DNA of 64,000 nt from Candidatus Gastranaerophilales bacterium (GTDB lineage: Bacteria > Cyanobacteriota > Vampirovibrionia > Gastranaerophilales > Gastranaerophilaceae), in NCBI GenBank assembly GCA_944326425.1, contig CALVDX010000005.1:1-64000 (forward strand). The letters run 5' to 3'. The position numbers were made by a program, and so were the translations under genes. This document shows positions 25,054-33,905 of this stretch, one piece after another. The stretch's first letter is position 1. Each line of letters opens with the position of its first letter. The notes under the pieces are model-generated. The model was not told the DNA's origin and did no database searches. It was given only the letters and a program-made list of their open reading frames with translations.

Positions 25054-25761
25054 TTATATAGCAACAAGAACTCTGTTCTCGCCTATAATTTTCCCTTTGT
25101 ATACTTTTTTATAATTTTTGTTTTCCACATTAACGTAATCACCAAGGAGACCGTCCTCTAAAGCAATTGCATCAATTGTTATCATAAGATTATCATTTGA
25201 TGTAAAAAACACTCTGACTTCTGTATTTCTTACAACATCGGGTTTTATTTTTACAAACCTTTTATCTAAAACTTCTCCTTGTCTCATAGGTTTTTTGGTT
25301 TTGATATCTTTGGAAAGATTTTCGGAAGTCAGAATATAATCAAGCTTATCTGCTACATCAACTTTTTGTACGTAAGTATTTTCTGCTGTTACTGCCTGAT
25401 CTCTCACCATTGCTTCTTTTGCAGTTAAAACCTCTTTATAAACTTTCAACTGTACAGGAAGATTTAGAGTTTTAACAAGGTTATTGTCGACATAAACATT
25501 AATACGCTTAATATCCCGAGGCAAATATCTGCCTTCAGGAGAAACTACTTTGTAAGTTACATTACCATTAGGGATTACAAGGTCTTTAAACGGAACATTA
25601 AGAACTTTAACCTCTATATCACAGTTTGCAAGCCCGTTGTAATAAGTTTGTTTAAGAACATCAGAAATATCAGTCTTAACCACGCTTCCCGCTATAGTTT
25701 GAGCCTGTACCGCCCCTGTAATAAGGACTGATATTATTCCTGTTAAAATAAACTTTTTCAT
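25054..25761 (-). CDS. flgA: Flagella basal body P-ring formation chaperone FlgA
   Basis: 235 residues with signal peptide (MKKFILTGIISVLITGAVQA). The C-terminal SAF-type domain is recognisable (TKKPMRQGEVLDKRFV, LMITIDAIALEDGLLGDYVN, GKIIGENRVLV). FlgA assists assembly of FlgI into the P ring in the periplasm. It precedes flgH and flgI, 14 bp from the flgH start. Confidence 0.92.
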   Translation of the reverse strand: MKKFILTGIISVLITGAVQAQTIAGSVVKTDISDVLKQTYYNGLANCDIEVKVLNVPFKDLVIPNGNVTYKVVSPEGRYLPRDIKRINVYVDNNLVKTLNLPVQLKVYKEVLTAKEAMVRDQAVTAENTYVQKVDVADKLDYILTSENLSKDIKTKKPMRQGEVLDKRFVKIKPDVVRNTEVRVFFTSNDNLMITIDAIALEDGLLGDYVNVENKNYKKVYKGKIIGENRVLVAI

Positions 25762-25800
25762 TTTCCCTTAATTAAACCTCTCTCCCCAAGTTTTTAATTA

Positions 25801-26589
25801 TTAAGTAGCCATATTGTTAGTAGTTTGAAGTATATCACTGGAGGCATTAATCAATTTTGAATTTGATTCAAACGCCCTTTCAGCTTTAATCAATCCTACA
25901 AGTTCATCAACAATCTGAACGTTAGAACCTTCAATCATACCTTGCTGCAAGAGTCCTAAGCCCTCTTGCCCCGGAGTGCCGGCAATCGGTGTACCGGATG
26001 CTGAGGTTTCAATAAACAGGTTGTGTCCGATTGATTGCAGACCGGACGGGTTTTGAAATCTTACAAGCTGTATACTGCCGATTACTGATTGTTCTGTCTG
26101 CCCCGGAATTGATACAGAAACGTTACCATCCTGAGTAATTGTTACTTTGGTCGCGTTATTAGGAATGGTAATTGCCGGCTGTAATAAAAGCCCGTCATTT
26201 GTACAAACCTGCCCGAGCGAGTCTCTCTGAAAACAACCGTCTCTTGTATATGCTAATGTACCATCCTCTCTTTGTATTTGGAAAAATCCTTCGCCTTCTA
26301 TTTCAATATCCAGATCCCTGCCTGTAAGCATTGCTGTACCTTGTGTAAAAATTCTGGTAGTAGCGACAGATTTTACACCGAGACCGATTTCCAAACCGAC
26401 CGGCTGATAAGTACCCTGATTCATCATTGCACCCGGAGTTCTGGTTGCCTGTGAGAGCAAGTCCTGAAATTCAAGTCTTACCTGTTTAAAACCTGTAGTA
26501 TTTACGTTTGCCACATTGTTCGCAATAACGTCAAGATAGTTTTGCTGTGCTATCATACCTGTTGCTGCTGTGGTTAATGCTCTTAACAT
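25801..26589 (-). CDS. flgG: Flagellar distal rod protein FlgG
   Basis: 262 residues with the rod/hook N-terminal signature NYLDVIANNVANVNTTGFKQ, the conserved GRDLDIEIEGEGFFQI and YTRDGCFQRD motifs, and the C-terminal QGMIEGSNVQIVDELVGLIK helix. FlgG forms the distal drive-shaft rod. GAGGAATAAAAA precedes the ATG. Length (about 260) and the central motifs distinguish it from the shorter FlgB/FlgC. Confidence 0.95.
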   Translation of the reverse strand: MLRALTTAATGMIAQQNYLDVIANNVANVNTTGFKQVRLEFQDLLSQATRTPGAMMNQGTYQPVGLEIGLGVKSVATTRIFTQGTAMLTGRDLDIEIEGEGFFQIQREDGTLAYTRDGCFQRDSLGQVCTNDGLLLQPAITIPNNATKVTITQDGNVSVSIPGQTEQSVIGSIQLVRFQNPSGLQSIGHNLFIETSASGTPIAGTPGQEGLGLLQQGMIEGSNVQIVDELVGLIKAERAFESNSKLINASSDILQTTNNMAT

Positions 26590-26619
26590 TTTTTATTCCT
26601 CACCTTGTCTTTTTTAATT

Positions 26620-27435
26620 CTATGTTCTTAATCTGCCTACCGATATAGCATTTGTAAGCATATCATTGTTTGTTCTTACCAGTTGCGAAAGTGATTCATA
26701 GTTTCTTGATGTAGCTATTGAATTAATCATTTCACGTATAATATTTACATTTGACATTTCAAGCATTCCCTGCTGCACGGTATATCTCTCTGCCGGTATA
26801 GCAGGGTTTTCATCAGGATTTTTAGGTAAGAATCTTGTTGAGTTTACTTCAAACAGGTTTTCTTTATCCCTGAAATCCCAAATACCAATTGTTTGTAGCG
26901 GAAACTTAATACCATTATCATTTATTTCCATTGTACCGTTTTCCGAAACAGTTATATCTATCTTTTCGTTAAGTTCCATATCTTCATTCCAGACGCTGAT
27001 ACGTTGATTCATATTATCAAGTACATACTCGCCTTCTTTAGTTACAAGAAAAGACTCTTTATTAAGACAGAACGAACCGTTACGGGTGTATGCTATATTT
27101 CCGTCCCTGTCCTCTATCTTAAAAAATCCGTCGCCTTCTATTGCTAAATCAAGTTTGTTGTTAGTTTTAGCCGTAGCCCCCTGGGTGAAATCTCTTGTTA
27201 ATCTCATTGTCTGACTACCTAAACTAAGTTCGCCAAGATGACGGTTTTCTGTTTCGCCGCGGATTACACTGCCCTTCTGGTTGTAAACAGCCGCATTCAT
27301 TATATTTTTAAAAGTAAGTTCGCTTTTTTTGTACCCTGTTGTATTAACGTTTGCTATGTTGTTTGCGATATTGTCGTTCATATCAATCAATGACAACATT
27401 CCGTTTGCGGCACTTTCAAAACTCCTTATAAGCAT
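26620..27435 (-). CDS. flgF: Flagellar proximal rod protein FlgF
   Basis: 271 residues, paralogous to the downstream FlgG: NDNIANNIANVNTTGYKKSE, KLDLAIEGDGFFKI, YTRNGSFCL, and a QQGMLEMSNVNIIREMINSI C-terminal helix. The position upstream of flgG supports FlgF. Its ATG overlaps the stop of the transglycosylase gene (TAATG) and the AAAGGAGG ribosome-binding site lies within that gene's last codons, implying coupling. Confidence 0.9.
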   Translation of the reverse strand: MLIRSFESAANGMLSLIDMNDNIANNIANVNTTGYKKSELTFKNIMNAAVYNQKGSVIRGETENRHLGELSLGSQTMRLTRDFTQGATAKTNNKLDLAIEGDGFFKIEDRDGNIAYTRNGSFCLNKESFLVTKEGEYVLDNMNQRISVWNEDMELNEKIDITVSENGTMEINDNGIKFPLQTIGIWDFRDKENLFEVNSTRFLPKNPDENPAIPAERYTVQQGMLEMSNVNIIREMINSIATSRNYESLSQLVRTNNDMLTNAISVGRLRT

Positions 27436-27986
27436 TAGTAGCCTCCTTTCATGCTGTCATAATTGTTTAAAACACGCTTTACGTAATTTTGTGTTTCTGC
27501 ATAAGGCGGAATACCGCCGTATTTCTTTACGGCATTAGGTCCTGCATTATATGCAGCCAGTGCAAGTTCTTTATTATTATCAAACCTGTCAAGCAAACCT
27601 TTTAAATACTTTGTTCCGCCGTAAATATTCTGTTCAGCATCGTAAGCGTTTGTAACTCCGAGACTTTCCGCTGTTTTCGGCATTAACTGCATAAGCCCCA
27701 TAGCGCCGCATTTTGATGTTGCGTTAGGATTAAACCCTGATTCCTGTTGTATTACTGCTTTAACAAAGTCTGCATCCAAATTGTTTTCTTCGGAGTATTT
27801 TTCGATTAAGTTTGTGATGTTGGCTTTGTCGGCAGGCGTTCCCTGACCAGTTTTGATTTTTACCGAGTCATCAAGTATATTCTGGAATTCAGGATCAGTT
27901 TTTACGCCGACGTTCATCAGTGATTGAAATTTATTTTCAATCATGCTTATACGTCTTAATGCAATATCTAAGCCCGTAAGCGCCAT
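27435..27986 (-). CDS. Lytic transglycosylase (SLT domain) of the flagellar operon
   Basis: 183 residues from ATG 27986, preceded by GGAGGAGG; the open frame up to 28064 lacks support. The C-terminal SLT domain carries the catalytic Glu in [10 protein letters not shown], then [13 protein letters not shown] and [12 protein letters not shown]. It cleaves peptidoglycan glycan strands, presumably to let the rod through the wall, replacing the enzyme domain missing from FlgJ here. No signal peptide is seen, so export through the flagellar apparatus is plausible. First gene of the operon. Confidence 0.9.
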   Translation of the reverse strand: MALTGLDIALRRISMIENKFQSLMNVGVKTDPEFQNILDDSVKIKTGQGTPADKANITNLIEKYSEENNLDADFVKAVIQQESGFNPNATSKCGAMGLMQLMPKTAESLGVTNAYDAEQNIYGGTKYLKGLLDRFDNNKELALAAYNAGPNAVKKYGGIPPYAETQNYVKRVLNNYDSMKGGY

Positions 27987-28047
27987 TATATTATTTTCCT
28001 CCTCCGACAATTTGTTTTTTTTATTTTCCGGCAGCCCGCCGGATATG

Positions 28048-28053
28048 ATTATA
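28048..28053 (-). promoter_or_regulatory. Possible -10 box of the flagellar operon
   Basis: TATAAT on the minus strand, 62 bp before the transglycosylase ATG. No convincing -35 and no sigma-28 consensus was found. A CCGGC/GCCGG hairpin (28028-28042) lies in the predicted leader. Confidence 0.4.
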
Positions 28054-28159
28054 ATACTTACCAAGTCTACACTTTAAATTTATAATATTTATATTTAACC
28101 TACATCAACCTTTTGATTGAATTTTAGATAAAAAGATTAATCTTTGGATTAATTTATTA

Positions 28160-28168
28160 TGTTATAAT
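28160..28168 (+). promoter_or_regulatory. Extended -10 promoter of the HTH/zinc-ribbon gene
   Basis: TGTTATAAT, a perfect extended -10, 34 bp before ATG 28203, with GAGGATAAG as ribosome-binding site. It is back to back with the flagellar operon promoter region. Confidence 0.6.
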
Positions 28169-28202
28169 AATTTCGTTATTTTTATTTAACAGAGGATAAG
28201 TA

Positions 28203-28604
28203 ATGAAAAGTCTTGCAGAATTTATATCAGAAAAGAGAGAAAAAGCAGGAATGTCTGTAACCGGGCTGGCAAAGCGTTCCGGTATAAATATAGAAACTAT
28301 AGAAGATATAGAATCAGGAAAAGAATTGTTTTTATCTGTTACAATCAGGCAAAAACTTGCAAGGGCGCTTAAATTGCAGCCTGCAGAAATTAAAAGCTAC
28401 GAAAAAACAATAACTGATATTTCTGTAAAACCGGAAACAGTTGATGATATAAAAGAAATGATTTTAGAAGGTGAAACTGATTTATATTGTCCTATTTGCG
28501 GGTCAAAACTTGTTGTAAGAATAGCAAAAATGTATGATTTGGAAGATAACCTTGTTTTACACCCCAAAGCACACTGTTCACAATGCACTTTTCAGATTAA
28601 ATAA
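28203..28604 (+). CDS. XRE-type HTH regulator with C-terminal zinc ribbon
   Basis: 133 residues. The N-terminal Cro/C1 HTH (about 4-60: GMSVTGLAKRSGINIETIED) is followed by a linker and a zinc ribbon with CPICGSK and CSQC (about 98-130). It is divergent from the flagellar operon, 216 bp from the transglycosylase start, so it is a candidate regulator of motility, although nothing in the sequence proves this. Family otherwise unrecognised. Confidence 0.8.
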   Translation: MKSLAEFISEKREKAGMSVTGLAKRSGINIETIEDIESGKELFLSVTIRQKLARALKLQPAEIKSYEKTITDISVKPETVDDIKEMILEGETDLYCPICGSKLVVRIAKMYDLEDNLVLHPKAHCSQCTFQIK

Positions 28605-28638
28605 CTTAAATTCTGCTAACTAAAAATTATAAAAACTA

Positions 28639-29487
28639 TTACATACCGGCAAGAGCTTCAAGTGCAGCTATTTTCATAACATTAGCGTCCGGAGTTCTTC
28701 CTGTCCATATAATTTGTGCTCTCTGTGCCTGCATTATAAGCATATCAAGCCCGCCTATTGTTCTTAATCCGTGTTTTTGTGCCATTGATATAAGTTTTGT
28801 TTTAGACGGATTATAAATAACATCATATACAACTGTTTCAGGATTTAATTTCTTTATATCACTCTCTTCAAGCGGACTTTCATTCATCATATACCCGCGC
28901 ATTCCTATAGGAGTTGTATTTACTATTATTGCAGTATGCGACAAATCTCTTATATTCTGAATCTGATATACTGCAAATTTTACCTCCGGAAACTGGGCGC
29001 GAAGGTAATTAAGAGTTTGATTAGCATTAATTATATTTCTTGTATACATATCAACTTCTGTAACCCCGGACTCTACAAGCCCGACAACAGCCGCACGCGC
29101 AGCGCCGCCTGTTCCTAATACAGAAGCGTTTTTATTTTTAAGATTTAATTCAAGCGGAATTGCCATCTTAAACCCGTATATATCCGTGTTATAACCGAAC
29201 AATGTTTTATCTGCATTTATTTTTACCGTATTAACGCAGCCCGCAATATTTGCATAATCATCTATCTCATCAAGAAATAATGAAACCGGAACTTTTAACG
29301 GGATTGTAACATTAAAACCGGTATAATTCTGGGTTTTTAAAAACTTAATTCTTGATATCAAATCCTCCGGCGGGGTTTCAAGAACATCATAAACACCTTC
29401 TACATCTATACTTTTCATTGCAGCATTATGAATTACCGATGATATTGAATGCCCGAGAGGGTAGCCGATTATTCCTAACTTAAACAT
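28639..29487 (-). CDS. aroE: Shikimate dehydrogenase
   Basis: NADPH-dependent reduction of 3-dehydroshikimate in the aromatic amino acid pathway. 282 residues: substrate site GYPLGHSISSVIHN (about 8-21), GFNVTIPLK with the catalytic Lys, GCVNTVK, Rossmann motif GTGGAARAAVVGL, and NTTPIGM. It is divergent from the amidase gene. The length and motifs fit AroE rather than the YdiB or quinate types, though these cannot be fully excluded. Confidence 0.94.
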   Translation of the reverse strand: MFKLGIIGYPLGHSISSVIHNAAMKSIDVEGVYDVLETPPEDLISRIKFLKTQNYTGFNVTIPLKVPVSLFLDEIDDYANIAGCVNTVKINADKTLFGYNTDIYGFKMAIPLELNLKNKNASVLGTGGAARAAVVGLVESGVTEVDMYTRNIINANQTLNYLRAQFPEVKFAVYQIQNIRDLSHTAIIVNTTPIGMRGYMMNESPLEESDIKKLNPETVVYDVIYNPSKTKLISMAQKHGLRTIGGLDMLIMQAQRAQIIWTGRTPDANVMKIAALEALAGM

Positions 29488-29661
29488 TTTTCACTCCGAA
29501 TATAGGTCTATTGTATCATATTTTTTGTTCTTTTAAAAGATATAATTATACAAATTATGACAAATTGAACAAATAATATAAAAAATTAATTTTTGTAAAA
29601 ATACGGCATTTGTAGTTTATTTTTGCTAAAATTGTTATGGTGCAAAGTTTACGGTAAAAGA

Positions 29662-31545
29662 ATGAAGAGACTTATTCTAACAGGACTACTATTTATAATA
29701 AGCTTTATTTTAAATCTTACTGGAGCTGTACAAGCGCAGGATTTGCTTAAAATAGATTCTGTTCATTTTGATAATTCTGACAAACTTATATTTATATCGG
29801 CACAAGCTCCGGACGGCGGAGAAAGAAACATTAAAACAGGTACTCTTAAGCAGCCTAACAGGGTTTATTTTGACATTGATAATGCGATACTTACAGGAAC
29901 AAAACAGGATTATGTATTTGAAAGAAGTCCATTAATGGAGTTTGTTATTTCACAAAATACTGTTTCCCCTCCGGTAGTAAGAGTTGTTATTACACTGGAA
30001 GAAAGTATTTCATCTTCAGATGTTAAAGTTTCCCAGATTGATGGTAATATCGTTATAAAATACAATGATAAATTAGATGTAAAAAGTGATTATTTTAAAA
30101 CAATATTCAGGGATTTTAGAAAATCAACAAATGATTACTATGAATATTTAAAAATCTATTCGCAAAAAATAGAACGCAATACAATACCGATAGTTAAACC
30201 TGACACAGATAAAAAACTTCTTGAAGATATAAACGAGTCAATTAAAAACACAACTCTTTCAAGTACTGACGGAATAAATTACGACACCATAAAAAAAACA
30301 AGTATTGATACAAACTTGAAAACCGGATACTATCTTAAACTTGTAAAATATCAAAACAACGGAATTTTAATTCAGGGTTTAGGACAGGCACAAATTGAAG
30401 CCCCGGCATTTCTCTCAAACCCGTCCAGACTTGTTATAGACATGCCTAACACTTACGTTGAACAAAGTATAAGAAATAAAGAAATTCCGCTCGGAGATAG
30501 CGGCGATACAATTAAAGTAGGCCAGTTTGAAGTAAACAAAGCAAGAATAGTAATTACAACAAATCAAACTTCAAAATACCTGCCTATATTTTCACCGGAT
30601 AATCAATCATTATTCATTATAAACACAGATAAACTTACATCAGCCTATGTTTCACAAACAAAAACAAATATTAACGGATACTTTAATAAAAGGATAGACA
30701 GATATACCAATGAGTTTGTACTCTCATTTACAAAACCGGTTATCGTAGGAGTAAGAAGAAATCCGGATTCTTTCACAGCATACTTCCTTAATGCCGTAGG
30801 TTACAATGAACAGGAGTTTCAAAATGCACTGTCACAAGCCGGATTGAAAGATGTTAAACTGTCTTTAATGTCTAATATAGGAATTAGAATGACCTGTCCG
30901 CTTTCAAGGGATAAAGTAATAAGATTTGACGAAAGTCCGGACGGTAAAGCCATAAAACTTGTTGTAAGTTCACCGACACCAACACCGATATTCAGAAACA
31001 AAAAACAAAAAGGCTCCGTAGTACTTGATGCAGGACACGGCGGTACAGATTACGGCGCTATACGTGCAGGAATAAACGAAAAAGATATAACTCTTGATGT
31101 AACCAAAATGGTAGAAGCAATTCTTCAGGAAAAAGGTTACAAAGTCTATATGACAAGGAGCGACGACAGCGGCCCGTCTTTACAGGACAGAGTAGATTTT
31201 TGTGAAAAGAAGAAACCGGATATTTTTGTAAGTATACACGTTAATTCCTCGGTTAAAAACGATATTTACGGTATAGAAACCCACTGGTACCATGATTACA
31301 GTCTGGAACTTGCACAGGTTGTACATAAGCACTTGATTAAAAATATTCCGTCTACAAAAGACAGAGGATTGTTCCAATCTAAATTTTATGTTATAAATCA
31401 TACAACAGTTCCGGCAATATTAGTCGAAATGGGATTCATATCAAATGAAGCCGAACGAGCAAAACTTGTAACGGAAAAACACAAGCAGCAAATAGCAAAA
31501 TCTATAGCTGAGGGTATAATTGAGTACATTAGTTCAAAAAAATAG
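29662..31545 (+). CDS. N-acetylmuramoyl-L-alanine amidase with AMIN domain(s)
   Basis: Cleaves the peptide stem from peptidoglycan, probably at division sites in the periplasm. 627 residues from ATG 29662, which begins a clean signal peptide (MKRLILTGLLFIISFILNLT ... AQA); the frame is open 13 codons further. AMIN-type beta domains occupy about 30-130 and probably about 230-430. The C-terminal Amidase_3 domain (about 450-625) has zinc ligands in LDAGHGG (His about 459), GINEKD (Glu about 473) and SIHVN (His about 526), and the catalytic Glu in VEMGF (about 589). murI overlaps its 3' end by 26 bp. Confidence 0.93.
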   Translation: MKRLILTGLLFIISFILNLTGAVQAQDLLKIDSVHFDNSDKLIFISAQAPDGGERNIKTGTLKQPNRVYFDIDNAILTGTKQDYVFERSPLMEFVISQNTVSPPVVRVVITLEESISSSDVKVSQIDGNIVIKYNDKLDVKSDYFKTIFRDFRKSTNDYYEYLKIYSQKIERNTIPIVKPDTDKKLLEDINESIKNTTLSSTDGINYDTIKKTSIDTNLKTGYYLKLVKYQNNGILIQGLGQAQIEAPAFLSNPSRLVIDMPNTYVEQSIRNKEIPLGDSGDTIKVGQFEVNKARIVITTNQTSKYLPIFSPDNQSLFIINTDKLTSAYVSQTKTNINGYFNKRIDRYTNEFVLSFTKPVIVGVRRNPDSFTAYFLNAVGYNEQEFQNALSQAGLKDVKLSLMSNIGIRMTCPLSRDKVIRFDESPDGKAIKLVVSSPTPTPIFRNKKQKGSVVLDAGHGGTDYGAIRAGINEKDITLDVTKMVEAILQEKGYKVYMTRSDDSGPSLQDRVDFCEKKKPDIFVSIHVNSSVKNDIYGIETHWYHDYSLELAQVVHKHLIKNIPSTKDRGLFQSKFYVINHTTVPAILVEMGFISNEAERAKLVTEKHKQQIAKSIAEGIIEYISSKK

Positions 31546-32326
31546 CAGAGAATTACCTGTAGGTTTCTGCGACTCGGGTGTCGGAGGACTATCTGTTTTT
31601 GCAAAATTTAAACAATTGATGCCGAATGAAAATACTATTTATTACGGGGATTTAAAAAATGTTCCCTACGGTTCAAAATCAAAACCCGAAATTATCGGAT
31701 ACTTAAGAACAATTCTTGACTTTTTTAAAACCGAAAACGTAAAAGCAGCAGTACTTGCCTGTAATACAACATCTGCGGCTGCGTATGAAGAAGTAAAAAA
31801 TGATTACGATTTCAAAATATATCCGATTATTCAATCATCAGCAAAAATACTTGCAGAACTAAACGTTAATAAACTTGGGGTTTTTGCAACTTCCGCAACA
31901 GTTAAATCAGGTGCGTACGAAAGAGAAATAAAAAAACACAATCCGGATATGCAAATTTATACAAAAGCATGCCCTGGATGGGTTGAAATTGTTGAAAACA
32001 AAACTTTTAACACCAGAGAAAGTACAGAACTTGTAAAAAAATACTTCGATGAACTAATGGAAAACAACCCTGAAAAAATAGTTCTCGGCTGTACGCATTA
32101 CCCTTTTCTTACTGGCATGCTCTCAAAACTGGCTGACAGCAGTCTTTTTATAGATCCTGCCATGTTTTTTGTTGAGTTTATAAAAAAAGATTTAACAGAA
32201 AGAAGCCTTGATAATTTGTCAAAAGAACCGGGAAAAGAAGAATTTTATGTAAGCGCAAACCCTGAACAATTCCAAGTTTCAGGGGAACTATTTTACCATA
32301 TAAATAAATTACCGGTATTACTATAA
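31520..32326 (+). CDS. murI: Glutamate racemase
   Basis: Provides D-glutamate for peptidoglycan stems. 268 residues: GFCDSGVGGLSVF near the N-terminus, the first catalytic Cys in ACNTTSAA (about 80) and the second in LGCTHYPFL (about 191). The start is TTG 31520, with GAGGG about 6 nt upstream and a 26-bp overlap with the amidase gene; no ATG occurs before the first conserved motif. Gene order (wall amidase then racemase) suggests co-expression for envelope growth. Confidence 0.94.
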   Translation: MSTLVQKNSRELPVGFCDSGVGGLSVFAKFKQLMPNENTIYYGDLKNVPYGSKSKPEIIGYLRTILDFFKTENVKAAVLACNTTSAAAYEEVKNDYDFKIYPIIQSSAKILAELNVNKLGVFATSATVKSGAYEREIKKHNPDMQIYTKACPGWVEIVENKTFNTRESTELVKKYFDELMENNPEKIVLGCTHYPFLTGMLSKLADSSLFIDPAMFFVEFIKKDLTERSLDNLSKEPGKEEFYVSANPEQFQVSGELFYHINKLPVLL

Positions 32327-32390
32327 ATTCAACTATATAAAAGTTAATATTCTTTTGCATGAGATAAACGATTTTAGTATTATTAAAAGT

Positions 32391-33782
32391 ATGGGAACAG
32401 CAGTTAATGAAGCAGTCGAAATTTGGGATAGCGTAAAAGAGGAATTAAAGAAAACAGTTCCGGAAACCTCCTATCCGTGGATAATGCCGCTGGAACCGGT
32501 AGGGTTTGAGGATGACAGAATTACATTCCTGACCGGTGCATCTTTTGCCGTGCAGATTATCAGAAAACACCACTACAAACAAATTACAGATGCTTTTAAA
32601 GCTGTAACAGGAAGAGATATTAAGTTTGATATTATTGTTGATTCAAAAAAATCGGAAGAACTTAAAAAACAAACCGAGAAAATAAACAAAAAATACTTTG
32701 ACAAAGAAACACGCGAGCGCGCAATGGATAACCTTGCAATTATGCAATCTGCGGCTAACTTAAATCTTAAATACAAATTTGAAAACTTTGTTGTAGGCGA
32801 AAACAACAAAATGGCGCACGCAGTAGCTTACGAAGTGGCAAAAGAACCATGTAAAAAATTCAATCCGCTGTTTATTTACGGCGGCTCAGGCTTAGGAAAA
32901 ACCCACTTAATGCAGGCTATAGGACACTATATAATAACCCATTACCCAAAAATGAAAATAAGGTACATAAAAACGGAAGAATACGTTAATGAACTTATTA
33001 ACAACCTCAGAATGGGAGGAAACTCCGCTGAAAGAATGTCAAAATTCCGCCAGAAATACAGAAATGTAGACGTACTTCTTATTGATGATATTCAGTTTGT
33101 TGAATCAAAAGAACGTACAATGGAAGAAATTTTCCACACTTTTGACACGCTCTACAACAAAAACAAACAAATAGTTATAACATCTGATCGCCTGCCGAAA
33201 GATATACCAACACTCACAGACAGATTGCGTTCACGCTTTGAAATGGGTATAATTGTTGACCTGCAGCCGCCGGATTTTGAAACAAGAATTGCAATCCTGA
33301 AAAATTTAGCATCGCACGAAAGAATTGAAATGCCGGACGATGTCTGCGAATATATTGCTAAGAACTTCTGCGACAATGTAAGAGAGCTGGAAGGAGTGTT
33401 TAACAAGGTTTCCGCATACGCAAGTATCAGCGGTGTACCTATAACCCTTGACTTTGCAAAATCAACACTCAAATGCGAAGAAAACAAAAAGAAAATAACA
33501 ATTGATGAAATAGCAAAAGTCTGCGCAGAATACTACAATGTAACCGTAAAAGACCTGAAAAGCTCACAGCGCTCCCAGACAATTTCACTGGCGCGTCAGG
33601 TTGCCGTTTATCTTACACGTGAAACTACAGGCATGAGTTATGTTAACATAGGCGAATTCTTTGAGAAAAAACACCCGACAATGCTTTTTTCCTACGAAAA
33701 AATTAAAAAAGAATTAATAACTGACAGGAGATTAAGAGAAGATTTTCGGGAAATAAAGCAAGTCCTTAAACTCGAGGGGTAG
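32391..33782 (+). CDS. dnaA: Chromosomal replication initiator DnaA
   Basis: Initiator ATPase that binds DnaA boxes at oriC and opens the duplex. 463 residues from ATG 32391, placing the usual IWDSVKEELKK motif near the N-terminus; TTG 32355 adds 12 residues, and neither has a clear ribosome-binding site. Domain III has Walker A GGSGLGKT (about 164-171) and Walker B LLIDDIQF (about 229-236). RLRSRFEMG provides the arginine-finger region. Domain IV ends FFEKKHPTMLFSYEKI where most bacteria have a GGRDHTTV-type signature. The Asp and one Thr that read the DnaA box are replaced (Lys and Pro in my alignment). The stop abuts a repeat element and a candidate origin. Confidence 0.96.
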   Translation: MGTAVNEAVEIWDSVKEELKKTVPETSYPWIMPLEPVGFEDDRITFLTGASFAVQIIRKHHYKQITDAFKAVTGRDIKFDIIVDSKKSEELKKQTEKINKKYFDKETRERAMDNLAIMQSAANLNLKYKFENFVVGENNKMAHAVAYEVAKEPCKKFNPLFIYGGSGLGKTHLMQAIGHYIITHYPKMKIRYIKTEEYVNELINNLRMGGNSAERMSKFRQKYRNVDVLLIDDIQFVESKERTMEEIFHTFDTLYNKNKQIVITSDRLPKDIPTLTDRLRSRFEMGIIVDLQPPDFETRIAILKNLASHERIEMPDDVCEYIAKNFCDNVRELEGVFNKVSAYASISGVPITLDFAKSTLKCEENKKKITIDEIAKVCAEYYNVTVKDLKSSQRSQTISLARQVAVYLTRETTGMSYVNIGEFFEKKHPTMLFSYEKIKKELITDRRLREDFREIKQVLKLEG

Positions 33783-33905
33783 GGGGTAAAGGGGTAAATG
33801 TATTTTTACGCTGAGAATAAAGACTACAAGTTTGGCGTATAGGAAGGAGTAAATGTGTTTGCCGCGCCGAGAATAGAGACTACCGGTTTAGCTAAGATAT
33901 AGGAG
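33776..33905 (+). repeat. Extragenic repeat units at the dnaA stop codon
   Basis: Two diverged units: GGGGTAAATGTATTTTTACG...GACTACAAGTTTGGCGTA, then GGAGTAAATGTGTTTGCCGCG...GACTACCGG. They match, in the same orientation relative to the upstream gene, the array behind the formyltransferase gene (13012-13284). The first GGGG overlaps the final Gly codon and TAG of dnaA. Confidence 0.85.

Noticed and set aside
28027-28043. Hairpin CCGGC/GCCGG as terminator in the flagellar leader
   Set aside because: No T-run follows on either strand; noted only as a leader hairpin.
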